From: Niabella sp.
Lineage (GTDB): Bacteria > Bacteroidota > Bacteroidia > Chitinophagales > Chitinophagaceae
Reading direction: 5' to 3'
DNA: 64,000 nt
NCBI GenBank assembly: GCA_017744715.1
Contig: JAGIAT010000017.1
Location: 1-64,000, forward strand
Part shown: positions 16,033 through 25,433 of the stretch, piece after piece
How positions within the stretch are numbered: the stretch's first letter is position 1
Layout: each line of letters starts with the position of its first letter
Translations under genes and position numbers: made by a program
The notes under the pieces: model-generated
What the model saw: only the letters and a program-made list of their open reading frames with translations
What the model was told of the DNA's origin: nothing
Database searches by the model: none

Positions 16033-17964
16033 CTAATAATGCCAGCGTACAAAGGCTTCCATTGCCGCGTAGTGCGTAAGCCCAAGGTCTGCATAAATTG
16101 TAGCCGTATTGGCATTCCGCTCTTCTGCACGCTGCCAGAACTCGCGGTTATCGGATCCCTGGAAGGGCACCATGTCTTTTTGCGACTGGTGAATAAAGAT
16201 ACCGAACCTTTTTTTCAGTACCTGCTCCGGACTCATCGGGATGGCCATTTCAATGTCTTCGATATTCCATTCCTGCCATGCACCCTTATACAGCCACAGC
16301 CAGCAGTCGTTGATCCATTCATCGCCTTCTTCGCGGAGCCGCTGTAATGCAGCTACAACCGCGTTAAAGCACACCAGGTGCGTGCCATGCGGATCGGCAA
16401 AGTCGCCCGCGCAATAGATCTGCTGGGGTTTTATTTTGCGCAGTAACTCCATGGTGATCTTAACGTCTTTTTCACCGAGGGGTTTCTTTTCTATGGTACC
16501 TGTTTCATAAAACGGCAGGTTCATAAAATGGATATTGCTGTCTGGGATGCCCACGTAGCGGCAGGTAGCGCTGGCCTCTCCGCGGCGGATCAATCCTTTG
16601 ATCTCGCGGATCGTAGGCGTATCGATCTGGTTGGGTTTTTTTCCTGCCACATATTTGCGGGTTTGCGAAAGGATCTTGGCCGGTTTATCAGAGTCGATCT
16701 TCGCGATGCTGTTAAAACCTACAGCAAAATCGAGGAAACGGGTAACAAACTCATCGGTTACGGCAATGTTACCGGAGGTTTGGTATCCTACATGCACATC
16801 ATGTCCCTGGTCGTGCAGGCGTTGAAACGTACCACCCATGCTGATGATGTCATCATCGGGGTGCGGGGAAAAGATCAGCACGGTTTTAGGATAAGGAGTG
16901 GACCGTTCGGGGTGCGAAGGAATTACCGCATTGGGTTTACCACCCGGCCAGCCGGTAATGCTGTCGCGCAGCATATAATATACCTCCAGGTTAATTTCAT
17001 AAGCATTGCCTTTTTCCACCAGCAGGTCGCTCAGGCCATACTCATTATAATCTTCATTGGTAAGGGAAAGCACGGGTTTCTTCAATTGCAGGGCCATATG
17101 GATCACCGCTTTTTTGATCATTTTGGGTGTCCACTCCACTTCCCCGGTCAGCCAGGGCGATTTCAAACGGGTCAGCTCAGATGCTGCCGGCTCGTCTACA
17201 ATAAAGGTAACATTGGCATGGCTTTGTAAAAGCGATGCGGGTACATGTTCGGTTTCATCCTCTTCCACAGCGGCTTTTACGGCTTTGGCCTTTCCGGCGC
17301 CCCAGGCCATCAGGATGATCTGTTTTGATTTTAAGATGGTGCTGATACCCATGGTAACGGCCATCCGCGGTACTTCAGAAATATTGGCAAACTCATAGGA
17401 ATTGGCGATCCGGGTAGAGTTGTCGAGATTAATAAGACGTGTTTTTGTATAAATACCGGATCCGGGTTCGTTAAAACCGATATGTCCGTTATTACCGATG
17501 CCCAGGATCTGTAAATCGATCCCACCGGCTTTTTCGATCAGCTGCTCATAGGCCGAACAGGCTGCTTTTATATCCTCTTTTTTTACTTCACCATTGGGGA
17601 TATGAATATTCTTGGGATTGATATCTACATGATCAAACAAATGCGTCTGCATAAAGCGGTTGTAGCTTTGGATCGCTTCTTTGCTGATGGGATAGTATTC
17701 GTCCAGGTTGAACGTAACCACGTTTTTAAAACTCAGCTTTTCTTCTTTGTGCATCCGTACCAGTTCTGCATACAGGGTTTTGGGACTGGAACCGGTGGCC
17801 AAACCAAGCACACATTTTTGTTTCAACTTCTGTTTCTCGCGGATCAGGCTGGCGATGGTCTTCGCAATGGCCAGGGAACCAGCTTTCAGATCCGGGAAGA
17901 TCTGCACGTCTACCTTTTCCAGCGTATCCAAATGATTTTGCTTAGCAGTTTGTGACTTAGGCAT
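16033..17964 (-). CDS. nagB: Glucosamine-6-phosphate deaminase fused to a PIG-L deacetylase-like domain
   Basis: The N-terminal ~270 residues are NagB, which converts glucosamine-6-phosphate to fructose-6-phosphate and ammonia. Key residues are D88 in FNLDEYYPI, H161 in LGIGNNGHIGFNEPG, and E166. Residues ~360-640 are a PIG-L/LmbE-type zinc deacetylase domain with FSPHPDDDIISMGG at 366-378, the metal-binding HPDD motif. Such domains remove acetyl groups from N-acetylglucosamine derivatives, so the fusion may couple deacetylation with deamination. NagB-PIG-L fusions of about 640 residues are widespread in Bacteroidota. The gene follows the GH20 gene by 48 nt, giving a GlcNAc-polymer operon. 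No nagA is seen in the window, which makes a deacetylase role attractive but unproven. Confidence 0.93.
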   Translation of the reverse strand: MPKSQTAKQNHLDTLEKVDVQIFPDLKAGSLAIAKTIASLIREKQKLKQKCVLGLATGSSPKTLYAELVRMHKEEKLSFKNVVTFNLDEYYPISKEAIQSYNRFMQTHLFDHVDINPKNIHIPNGEVKKEDIKAACSAYEQLIEKAGGIDLQILGIGNNGHIGFNEPGSGIYTKTRLINLDNSTRIANSYEFANISEVPRMAVTMGISTILKSKQIILMAWGAGKAKAVKAAVEEDETEHVPASLLQSHANVTFIVDEPAASELTRLKSPWLTGEVEWTPKMIKKAVIHMALQLKKPVLSLTNEDYNEYGLSDLLVEKGNAYEINLEVYYMLRDSITGWPGGKPNAVIPSHPERSTPYPKTVLIFSPHPDDDIISMGGTFQRLHDQGHDVHVGYQTSGNIAVTDEFVTRFLDFAVGFNSIAKIDSDKPAKILSQTRKYVAGKKPNQIDTPTIREIKGLIRRGEASATCRYVGIPDSNIHFMNLPFYETGTIEKKPLGEKDVKITMELLRKIKPQQIYCAGDFADPHGTHLVCFNAVVAALQRLREEGDEWINDCWLWLYKGAWQEWNIEDIEMAIPMSPEQVLKKRFGIFIHQSQKDMVPFQGSDNREFWQRAEERNANTATIYADLGLTHYAAMEAFVRWHY

Positions 17965-18012
17965 TTTATATTATTTTATATTGATTGATGAATTGGATGA
18001 AACAGCCGGACC

Positions 18013-19647
18013 CTATTTGCCAAAATAGTTGGCTCCCCAAAGGTCGTACCGTTTCTTTTGAACCTCCAGCCGCTTTTTAAAATCGTCAAAGTTACGGTCT
18101 GCTTTTGGTTTCCACAATGCTTCGCTTAATGCGCTCATCCTCGGAAACAACATATATTCCGCTTTTTTGGGGTTGCTGATGTATTCGGTCCACAAATTGG
18201 CCTGTCCGCCCCAGATCAATGGCCGTTCTTCCGCGGTTAAGCTGTCCGGAACCACTTTCCAGTTATACACTTTCTCAATGGGCAGGGAATTGCGGTTGTT
18301 GGTAATGGTAACGGAATCTTCTTTGGGTGATTGCTGATAGTCGAAATACACATAATTATTCGGCGTCATGATCACCTGGTGTTTCTGGCGCGCTGCAGTG
18401 ATACCGCCTTTTTCGCCTCTCCAGCTCATAACCGTTGCATTGGGCGCCAAACCGCCTTCCAGGATCTCATCCCAGCCAATGATATGCTTACCTTTTGCAT
18501 TGATGAATTTTTCCATCCGCTGAATGAAATAGCTTTGCAGGTAATGTTCCGGGCTGTGTTGGTTGTCGCCTTTTATACCCAGTTCTTTAATCCTTTTCTG
18601 GCATAAGGGGCATTTCTCCCAGTTCTTTTTAGGACATTCATCACCGCCGATATGTACATATTTTGAAGGGAACAGCGGCAATACTTCGTTCAGCACATCT
18701 TCCAAAAATTTAAACGTGCTCTCTTTTCCGGCGCAGAATACGTCTTCATATACACCCCAGGCCTGCTGCACCTGTTTGCCGGATTTATCACCAGACCATG
18801 TGCTTTGTTTCGGGAAGTAGTCAAATGTGGGTTTGTCCGGAAAGCAGCTTAAATAAGGGTAGGCTGCAATAGCACCACCACCATGGCCCGGCATTTCAAT
18901 TTCAGGGATCACGGTTATATATCGTTTGGCGGCATAGGCAACGATGTCTTTTACCTCGGCCTGGGTATAAAAACCGCCATATTTTTTGTTGTCATTTCCT
19001 TTGCCCGGGAAGTTACCAATAATAGTGCCGTTGCGCCAGGCACCAACAGATGTTAGCTTCGGATATTTTTTGATCTCAATTCTCCATCCCTGGTCTTCTG
19101 TAAGATGCCAGTGGAAATAGTTCATTTTATGCAGGGCAATATAATCGATGTACTTTTTTACGAAGGCCACGGGGAAGTAGTGGCGTCCCACATCCAGCAT
19201 CAAACCCCGGTATGCTACGTCCGGCGCATCGGTAATGGATACGGTAGGAATGGAAAGGCTGCTTCCTTTTTCAACCGGAAGCAGCTGAATTAAGGACTGT
19301 GTTCCGTAAAAGGTACCTGCTGCCGAGTTACCGGTGATCCGGATGGCGGCATTGTCTGCATCCATTGTATATCCGTCGCCCGAGGCAGATTTTGTGGTTA
19401 ACAGGATGCCTTTGGTCCCTTTGGAAACTACCGGCAGGCTGAATCCGTAATAAGATTTCAGATAGGTATTAAAAAGTGCTGCAATATTCTTGTCGTCTTT
19501 TGAAGGGGCCACAATAGGAGTAGCGCGGCTGAGGATAAAGCTGCCGTTTTTAAGAACAACGGACTTGGGTTGGGGAATGATGTTTACTTCCTGTGCCCTG
19601 AGGCAAAGCAGGCTGAAACAAGCAACAATACATAAAATGACACGCAT
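18013..19647 (-). CDS. Exported beta-N-acetylhexosaminidase, GH20
   Basis: This 544-residue enzyme removes terminal GlcNAc or GalNAc from chitin oligomers and glycans. The chosen start (19647) opens a signal peptide (MRVILCIVACFSLLCLRAQ). Residues ~20-140 form the GH20b domain. The TIM barrel begins at DVGRHYFPVAFVKKYID, contains FHWHLTEDQGWRIEI, and has the catalytic pair D336-E337 in HIGGDECPKKNW, the assisting Asp and general acid of substrate-assisted catalysis. Tryptophans lining subsite -1 are visible in MSWRGEKGG and WGGQANLWTEY. A cysteine pair in CPLCQKR may be structural. It is the first gene of the operon with nagB downstream, so external hydrolysis feeds cytoplasmic GlcNAc catabolism. 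Confidence 0.94.
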   Translation of the reverse strand: MRVILCIVACFSLLCLRAQEVNIIPQPKSVVLKNGSFILSRATPIVAPSKDDKNIAALFNTYLKSYYGFSLPVVSKGTKGILLTTKSASGDGYTMDADNAAIRITGNSAAGTFYGTQSLIQLLPVEKGSSLSIPTVSITDAPDVAYRGLMLDVGRHYFPVAFVKKYIDYIALHKMNYFHWHLTEDQGWRIEIKKYPKLTSVGAWRNGTIIGNFPGKGNDNKKYGGFYTQAEVKDIVAYAAKRYITVIPEIEMPGHGGGAIAAYPYLSCFPDKPTFDYFPKQSTWSGDKSGKQVQQAWGVYEDVFCAGKESTFKFLEDVLNEVLPLFPSKYVHIGGDECPKKNWEKCPLCQKRIKELGIKGDNQHSPEHYLQSYFIQRMEKFINAKGKHIIGWDEILEGGLAPNATVMSWRGEKGGITAARQKHQVIMTPNNYVYFDYQQSPKEDSVTITNNRNSLPIEKVYNWKVVPDSLTAEERPLIWGGQANLWTEYISNPKKAEYMLFPRMSALSEALWKPKADRNFDDFKKRLEVQKKRYDLWGANYFGK

Positions 19648-19786
19648 ATAAAGAGATTGAGTTTTGTGCGCCAAGTTAAGGATTTTTTGAGTTAGAAATT
19701 AAGAAGGTGCAATGCAAACGATTGTCTTATTTTCGCGTTTTGCCTGGTTTTTATAAATCCTATAATTTAAGGAGTTTTTACAGAGG

Positions 19787-20257
19787 ATGACGAATATTGA
19801 AATAATTGATTTGTTTTTTACGGCGTTTAAAAACCTGAACCATCAGGCCATGAATGCCTTGTACAGTGATGATATTGTTTACAGTGATCCGCTTTTCGGA
19901 ATGCTGGAGGGGGAAGCAGTAAAGGGTAGATGGGAACTGCTTTTCCAGGATATCCGGGATTTTCACCTTACGGTCATCAAAACGGAGGAAATTGATCATG
20001 AGTATGCCACCTGCCGGTGGAAGGCCACCTGGAACTGTTCCCGTTCAAAAAAGCAAATCATTTTTGAGGCCAAATCGTTCATGCGGTTTTCCGGCAACCG
20101 GATCATCGAGCACAGCGATGGCTTTAGTTTGACCAAATGGATTGCCCAGGCCTATGGGTGGAAAGGGCAGCTTTTCGGATGGCTCAATTTTATGAAACGC
20201 CGGGTACAAAGGGAATACCGGCAGCGGCTGATACAATATTTAAACAGCAAACCATAA
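19787..20257 (+). CDS. NTF2-like (SnoaL-type) protein
   Basis: This 156-residue protein begins with an NTF2-like cone fold: NIEIIDLFFTAFKNLNHQAM, then DDIVYSDPLFGMLEGEAVKG and the strand series ATCRWKATWNCSRSKKQIIF. Members bind small ligands or act as isomerases and cyclases; catalytic residues cannot be assigned here. The C-terminal extension (AYGWKGQLFGWLNFMKRRVQ) is amphipathic. It is transcribed divergently from the GH20 operon and followed by a strong hairpin at 20310, so it may be a single-gene unit. Confidence 0.75.
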   Translation: MTNIEIIDLFFTAFKNLNHQAMNALYSDDIVYSDPLFGMLEGEAVKGRWELLFQDIRDFHLTVIKTEEIDHEYATCRWKATWNCSRSKKQIIFEAKSFMRFSGNRIIEHSDGFSLTKWIAQAYGWKGQLFGWLNFMKRRVQREYRQRLIQYLNSKP

Positions 20258-20309
20258 TTGCTGGCCGGTCCTGTTCGTTTTATCATAGCCGTTAGCTTTA
20301 GGATATTTC

Positions 20310-20341
20310 TTCTCCGGGTCTCCTGAAAGGGACCCGGAGAA
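20310..20341. other. Perfect 11-bp hairpin without U-tract
   Basis: TTCTCCGGGTC (20310-20320) pairs perfectly with GACCCGGAGAA (20331-20341) across a 10-nt loop. No T-run follows on either strand, so it is not a canonical intrinsic terminator. It could block 3' exonucleases or act in the leader of the asparaginase gene, which starts 107 nt later. Confidence 0.7.
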
Positions 20342-20448
20342 TATGTTTACATAGGCATACACTCCGGGAGACGTTACAGGAACACAAGCAGCAGGGATTT
20401 GTGGTGAGAATGCAGGGGAATGATTAATTTCGAAAAAAAATCAGGTGT

Positions 20449-21474
20449 ATGATCAACAGGAAGCGTTTTCTTCAGCTCGGGCTCCTTTCCGGAGTTACCT
20501 CGTTATTATTGAAAAATAGCCGCGGGCAGGTAGTTGCTCAAAACGGACCGGTGGTAATATCCACATGGGATGCAGGACTGGCGGCCAATAAAGGAGCCTG
20601 GGAGATCCTTTCAAAAGGAGGAAGTGCGCTGGATGCGGTGGAGAACGGTGTAAAAATAACGGAGGCCTCGCAAAACTGTTGTGTGGGTTTGGGCGCCAAC
20701 CCTGACAGGGATGGTATTGTTACGCTGGATGCCAGTATTATGGATCACCAGTTTAATTGCGGTAGTGTGGGCTTTTTAGAGCGGATCAAGCATCCCATTT
20801 CTGTAGCCCGCCGGGTAATGGAAAAAACGCCGCATGTAATGCTGGTAGGAAGCGGGGCACAGCAGTTTGCCGTAGCAGAAGGATTTCCGCTGGAGCCGCA
20901 GGAGCTATCGGAAGATGCACAGAAAGCGTATAAGAAATGGCTGGAAAACTCAAAATACGAGCCGGCCATTAACCGCGAAAACAAAGGGCATGGCCCGTTT
21001 GCCCCGGAACGGTTTGATAATGGCGAATGGAACCACGATACCATCGGGATGCTGGCCATGGATGCAACGGGCAACCTCAGCGGCAGCTGTACCACCAGCG
21101 GGATGGGCTTTAAAATGCGCGGCCGGCTGGGCGATTCACCCATCATCGGTGCCGGGTTGTTTGTAGATAATGAAGTAGGCGCTTGTGTTGCTACTGGCCA
21201 GGGCGAAGATGTGATCCGCGTGGCAGGCTCGCACAGTGTGGTAGAAATGATGCGACAGGGGTATGGACCGGAAGTGGCCTGCCGGAAAATAATCGAACGC
21301 ATTGTAAAGATCAAAAAAGCGGATGCACAAAAAATACAGGTGGCATTTATTGCAATCAATAAGAACGGGGTTGTAGGTGCGTATGCCATACACAAAGGAT
21401 TTAGCTATGCTATTAAAACCAAAACCAAAGAAACCCTGGTAGATGCGAATTATTATTTCACCAACGGCAAATAA
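20449..21474 (+). CDS. N4-(beta-N-acetylglucosaminyl)-L-asparaginase (Ntn hydrolase)
   Basis: This 341-residue enzyme cleaves the GlcNAc-Asn bond left after N-glycoprotein breakdown. It is made as a precursor that autocleaves at D197-T198 in NHDTIGMLAMD, exposing the nucleophile Thr. The substrate-binding motif RGRLGDSPIIGAGLFVDN and the glycine-rich VATGQGEDVIR match glycosylasparaginases rather than plain type III asparaginases. An N-terminal export signal is present (RKRFLQLGLLSGVTSLLL); it resembles a Tat signal but has R-K-R in place of RR. Its place near GlcNAc-releasing genes suits glycan scavenging. It is followed by short tandem repeats and cutC. Confidence 0.9.
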   Translation: MINRKRFLQLGLLSGVTSLLLKNSRGQVVAQNGPVVISTWDAGLAANKGAWEILSKGGSALDAVENGVKITEASQNCCVGLGANPDRDGIVTLDASIMDHQFNCGSVGFLERIKHPISVARRVMEKTPHVMLVGSGAQQFAVAEGFPLEPQELSEDAQKAYKKWLENSKYEPAINRENKGHGPFAPERFDNGEWNHDTIGMLAMDATGNLSGSCTTSGMGFKMRGRLGDSPIIGAGLFVDNEVGACVATGQGEDVIRVAGSHSVVEMMRQGYGPEVACRKIIERIVKIKKADAQKIQVAFIAINKNGVVGAYAIHKGFSYAIKTKTKETLVDANYYFTNGK

Positions 21475-21507
21475 CAGCGCAAAACTTAAATTGCCAATAA
21501 CAAATAA

Positions 21508-21570
21508 CATCTCACTAACAACATTTCACTAACAACATCTCACTAACATTTCACCAACAACATCTTACCC
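21508..21570. repeat. 14-bp tandem repeat upstream of cutC
   Basis: Units are CATCTCACTAACAA (21508), CATTTCACTAACAA (21522), CATCTCACTAA (21536, shortened), CATTTCACCAACAA (21547) and a partial CATCTTAC. They fill most of the gap between the asparaginase stop and the cutC ATG at 21579. The core CACTA(A/T)(C/A)AA recalls the units at 8423-8487. Confidence 0.85.
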
Positions 21571-21578
21571 AAACCCAC

Positions 21579-22322
21579 ATGCCCCATATATATAATGACT
21601 TTACTATTGAGATAGCGACCACCGATTTTGAATCGACCAGGAATGCCGTTGCCGGCGGTGCGGATCGTATAGAGCTTTGTGCAAACCTGGGGGAAGGCGG
21701 TACCACCCAGTCGTACGGAGTGATTAAAACCTGCAGGGAAAAATTTGAGGTGCCTATTTATCCCATTATCCGGGTAAGGGGCGGTGATTTTTTGTATACC
21801 GATGATGAATTTGAATGCATGCTGGCGGATGCGGTCAACTGCAAACACCTGGATTGTGATGGGGTGGTGATCGGGTTTCTAAAAGCCAATGGCACTATTG
21901 ATATGGATCGTACCGCCCGGATCGTAGAGGCCGTTTATCCGCTGGGTGTTACCTTTCACCGGGCATTTGACCGTTGTAAAGATCCGCTGGAAGCCCTGGA
22001 ACAGATCATTCAAACGGGTTGTGAGCGGATCCTCACCAGCGGACAGGAATTAACAGCCATTGCGGGGGCTCCATTGATCCGTCAGCTGAATGAGCAGGCC
22101 GCCGGACGGATCATTATTATGCCCGGCAGCGGGGTTCGTGCAGACAATGTAAAAACATTGGCGGCCAGCACCGGCTGCACCCAGTTTCACAGTTCGCTCC
22201 GGGAGATGATTCCCTCGAAAATGAAATTCAATACACCTGCTTTTGCGAATGATGCGGAAAGTATTGGCCATTCCGGTATTGATCCCATGGCCGTTGCCGC
22301 TTTTAAAAAGGCATTGAATTAA
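21579..22322 (+). CDS. cutC: CutC family protein
   Basis: This 247-residue TIM-barrel protein matches CutC: the N-terminal FTIEIATTDFESTRNAVAGG and ADRIELCANLGEGGTTQSYG are near-invariant in the family, as are VTFHRAFDRCKDP and ERILTSGQ. The family was named for copper homeostasis in E. coli, but its biochemical role remains disputed, so copper function should be treated as a label. The length equals the family norm. It precedes a small membrane protein gene by 21 nt, suggesting an operon; the start lies directly after a tandem repeat. Confidence 0.93.
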   Translation: MPHIYNDFTIEIATTDFESTRNAVAGGADRIELCANLGEGGTTQSYGVIKTCREKFEVPIYPIIRVRGGDFLYTDDEFECMLADAVNCKHLDCDGVVIGFLKANGTIDMDRTARIVEAVYPLGVTFHRAFDRCKDPLEALEQIIQTGCERILTSGQELTAIAGAPLIRQLNEQAAGRIIIMPGSGVRADNVKTLAASTGCTQFHSSLREMIPSKMKFNTPAFANDAESIGHSGIDPMAVAAFKKALN

Positions 22323-22343
22323 TTTAAAACCCATCTTCCGTTC

Positions 22344-22685
22344 ATGTTTTACAGAACCATCCTTTTGCTGATCTGCTCTAATGTTTTTATGACACTGGCC
22401 TGGTATCATCATTTGAAGAATGAAAACTGGCCATTGTGGAAAGCGATCCTGTTAAGCTGGCTGATCGCATTCTTTGAATATTGCCTGGCGGTGCCGGCCA
22501 ACCGGATCGGGCAAAAAGCGGGCATCAACCTGTTCCAGTTAAAGATCACCCAGGAAGTGATCACCCTGGGTGTATTTACGATTTATGCCGTGGCCTTTGC
22601 AAATAACGCATTTCACTGGAAATACCTGGTGAGCTTTTTATTGATGATTGGCGCTGTATATTTTGTGTTTGCGGATATCAAATGA
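22344..22685 (+). CDS. DMT-like small membrane protein (DUF486)
   Basis: This 113-residue protein has four hydrophobic helices (TILLLICSNVFMTLAWYHHL, WKAILLSWLIAFFEYCLAV, EVITLGVFTIYAVAFA and YLVSFLLMIGAVYFVF). It contains the ALAWYHHLK-like and FEYCLAVPANRIG motifs of the DUF486 family, which is related to small multidrug-resistance and DMT transporters. No substrate is known. It probably shares a transcript with cutC, 21 nt upstream. Confidence 0.85.
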   Translation: MFYRTILLLICSNVFMTLAWYHHLKNENWPLWKAILLSWLIAFFEYCLAVPANRIGQKAGINLFQLKITQEVITLGVFTIYAVAFANNAFHWKYLVSFLLMIGAVYFVFADIK

Positions 22686-22686
22686 A

Positions 22687-22877
22687 TTGGCCACAGAGGT
22701 GCTGAAACACAGATTTTTTTTCAGCACATATGGCAGATGGTTGCTGTATGTCAGGGATATTCACAGAATCGCAAACGCGGGTGTACAAGGCTTTTGAGTT
22801 CAGGAGGATGCAAACCCTGGGCAGCCGGCTGTAGCGCGAAAAGAACTTCAGAGATTCTGTGTCGCAGTGGCACTCCT
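22687..22877. repeat. Imperfect long inverted repeat, possible decayed miniature element
   Basis: The left end reads GGCCACAGAGGTGCTGAAAC ACAGA and the right end TCTGTGTCGCAGTGGC, so the termini are imperfectly inverted. Inside is a hairpin GTGCTGAA...TTCAGCAC. The CCACAGAG-type terminus resembles widely scattered bacterial intergenic repeats; a related string is at 6181. There is no coding frame. Confidence 0.45.
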
Positions 22878-22881
22878 CCCA

Positions 22882-22914
22882 ATAAAAAAGGTTGCTTCTT
22901 TAAAGAAACAACCT
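22882..22914 (-). terminator. Terminator of the membrane pyrophosphatase gene
   Basis: The minus strand forms AGGTTGTTTCTTT/AAAGAAGCAACCT, a 13-bp stem with a single G-T pair and essentially no loop, followed by TTTTTTATT. It lies 24 nt beyond the hppA stop. Confidence 0.85.
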
Positions 22915-22937
22915 GAATCTATTTATTAACGATTGCG

Positions 22938-25169
22938 TTATTTGGAAATATTGCTGAAATTTGCAGCGATCTTACCGGAAGCCACCGGAGTGCTTTTGGT
23001 CATCTCCTGTTTCACCGGTGCCGGATGTTTGGCTACATTTCCTTCTACCTGCGCCAGTGTAGGTGCTATTACCAGCGATACGATCGACATGAGTTTGATC
23101 AGGATGTTCATAGACGGACCGGAAGTATCTTTGAACGGATCTCCTACGGTATCACCGGTTACGGATGCTTTATGTGGATCCGATTTTTTATGGAACATTT
23201 CACCGTTGATTTCCACACCCTTTTCAAATGATTTTTTGGCGTTATCCCAGGCACCGCCGGAGTTATTCTGAAACATACCCAGTAATACACCGGATACGGT
23301 AGCACCGGCCAGAAATCCACCCAGGGCTTCCGCGCCAAAGCCCGGCAAAAACCCGATGATGATGGGAGAGATGATGGCAATGGCACCGGGTACGATCATC
23401 TTTTTAAGCGAAGCTTCCGTAGAGATGGCTACACATTTATCGTATTCGGGAGTTGCCGTACCTTCCATGATGCCGGGGATAGTACGGAACTGCCGCCGTA
23501 CTTCTTCTACCATGGCCATAGCCGCTTCACCTACCGCACGGATGGCCAGTGCAGAGAAGATAAAAGGAATCATGGCCCCCAGGAAAAGGCTGGCTAACAC
23601 ATTGGCCTTGTAAATATCGATCCCCTTAATACCGGCTACACCAACAAAGGCCGCAAATAATGCCAGGGCGGTTAATGCTGCAGAGGCAATGGCAAATCCT
23701 TTACCGGTAGCTGCGGTGGTATTTCCAACGGCATCCAGCACATCGGTTTTTTCGCGTACCTCTTTGGGAAGCTCACTCATTTCGGCAATACCTCCCGCAT
23801 TGTCTGCAATAGGCCCAAAGGCATCGATAGCCAGCTGCATAGCAGTAGTGGCCATCATAGCGGCAGCGGCTATGGATACACCATATAAACCGGCGCATTT
23901 GTAAGATGCTACAATGCCCGCGGCTAAAACCAGGATGGGTAAAAAGGTCGATTCCATACCTACTGCCAGACCGCCGATTACATTGGTGGCATGCCCGGTA
24001 GACGATTTTTTAATGATCGAGTTCACCGGACGCTTGTCCATCGCTGTATAATATTCGGTAATAATGGTCATTAATGCACCTACGGCAAGTCCTACCACAA
24101 TGGCGCCCATTACCCCGTTTTTAGTAAATTCAAAACCACGCAATACCATTTGCTCCGGCAGAATCCAGTAAACCAATCCGGCAGATGCTACAGCAGTTAA
24201 TATAATAGAGCCCCAGTTACCCATGTTCAATGCTTTCTGAACCGTTTTGGTATTGATGCCCGCGTTTTCACTGATCTTAACAAAGAAGGTTCCGATAATG
24301 GAAAATAAAATGCCAATGCCGGCAATCAACATCGGCAGTACCACCGGAGAGTAGCCACCCAGGAAATCAGCTCCGTCGGCTACATCGATCTGCTGTCCCA
24401 AAACGATGGTAGCAAGTACCGTGGCCACATAAGAACCAAACAGGTCGGCACCCATGCCGGCTACATCACCCACGTTATCACCTACGTTGTCTGCAATGGT
24501 GGCGGGGTTACGGGGATCATCTTCCGGGATGCCTTTTTCTACTTTACCTACCAGGTCGGCACCCACATCGGCCGCCTTGGTATAAATACCGCCGCCCACA
24601 CGGGCAAACAACGCAATGGATTCTGCCCCCAGCGAAAAACCGGTGAGTACTTCAATCGTCGTTAGCATTTCCGAGGAATTCAGGTCGGCCTCCGGCGCAA
24701 AAAAGTGTTTTAAAATGATGTACAAACCACCCAGACCCAGTACCGCAAGTCCGGCTACACCAACGCCCATCACCGCTCCGCCGCCAAAAGAAACATTCAG
24801 GGCTTTACGAAGACTGGTTCTGGCAGCATTGGCCGTACGCACGTTGGCAAAAGTAGCCGCGCGCATGCCGATATAACCGGCTACTGCGCTCAACACAGCT
24901 CCTATAACAAAGGATATGGATATCATCCAGTGGGAGTGCGGATTGGCATTGGCCAGTACGCCCAGTAAAATTGCAACGATCACCACAAAATAGCCGAGGA
25001 TCTTCCATTCGGATTTTAAAAAGGCCATAGCGCCCTCAGCAATGTGGTTGCTGATCTCTTTCATTCTTGGTGTTCCTGCATCTTGTTTAACAACCCATCG
25101 AAATTTTAATAAAGTGTAAATGAGGCCGATGACAGCCATTAGAGGTACTAAATAGATCAGATGTTGCAT
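22938..25169 (-). CDS. hppA: Membrane-bound ion-pumping pyrophosphatase
   Basis: This 743-residue integral membrane enzyme couples pyrophosphate hydrolysis to pumping of Na+ or H+. The PPi/Mg site is visible in [20 protein letters not shown] and [20 protein letters not shown], with a second acidic cluster in [17 protein letters not shown] and the C-terminal [10 protein letters not shown] and [15 protein letters not shown]. The segment [13 protein letters not shown] has alanine where K+-independent enzymes have lysine, which indicates the K+-dependent class. Most such bacterial enzymes pump sodium, but the pumped ion cannot be settled by eye. About 16 transmembrane helices are expected. It has its own promoter-like element and terminator. 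Confidence 0.95.
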   Translation of the reverse strand: MQHLIYLVPLMAVIGLIYTLLKFRWVVKQDAGTPRMKEISNHIAEGAMAFLKSEWKILGYFVVIVAILLGVLANANPHSHWMISISFVIGAVLSAVAGYIGMRAATFANVRTANAARTSLRKALNVSFGGGAVMGVGVAGLAVLGLGGLYIILKHFFAPEADLNSSEMLTTIEVLTGFSLGAESIALFARVGGGIYTKAADVGADLVGKVEKGIPEDDPRNPATIADNVGDNVGDVAGMGADLFGSYVATVLATIVLGQQIDVADGADFLGGYSPVVLPMLIAGIGILFSIIGTFFVKISENAGINTKTVQKALNMGNWGSIILTAVASAGLVYWILPEQMVLRGFEFTKNGVMGAIVVGLAVGALMTIITEYYTAMDKRPVNSIIKKSSTGHATNVIGGLAVGMESTFLPILVLAAGIVASYKCAGLYGVSIAAAAMMATTAMQLAIDAFGPIADNAGGIAEMSELPKEVREKTDVLDAVGNTTAATGKGFAIASAALTALALFAAFVGVAGIKGIDIYKANVLASLFLGAMIPFIFSALAIRAVGEAAMAMVEEVRRQFRTIPGIMEGTATPEYDKCVAISTEASLKKMIVPGAIAIISPIIIGFLPGFGAEALGGFLAGATVSGVLLGMFQNNSGGAWDNAKKSFEKGVEINGEMFHKKSDPHKASVTGDTVGDPFKDTSGPSMNILIKLMSIVSLVIAPTLAQVEGNVAKHPAPVKQEMTKSTPVASGKIAANFSNISK

Positions 25170-25215
25170 ATAAATTTTCTACATTAATATATTATATAAG
25201 GCATAAGCAAGGTTG

Positions 25216-25223
25216 CAAATATA
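25216..25223 (-). promoter_or_regulatory. -7 element for hppA
   Basis: The minus strand reads TATATTTG, an exact TAnnTTTG, 46 nt upstream of the hppA ATG. A TTTC at about 19-20 nt further upstream approximates the -33 element. Confidence 0.6.
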
Positions 25224-25433
25224 AGTGTTGCATTCAATAAGTGAAATCTTATTTTTAATGGGCAATTAGGCGTTTTTTGAGTGAGTAACCGTTTTTATTT
25301 AAACTTTTAAATCATTTATAAATCTTTTTTGAAAGCTTTGAAACAGAAGCAAGAAGGAAGCTTATTCCGGATCATTAGCGCTCCGGCGATGCCCTGAAAC
25401 GGCCATGAAAAAAAGAAGTTCCGGCAGTATTTT

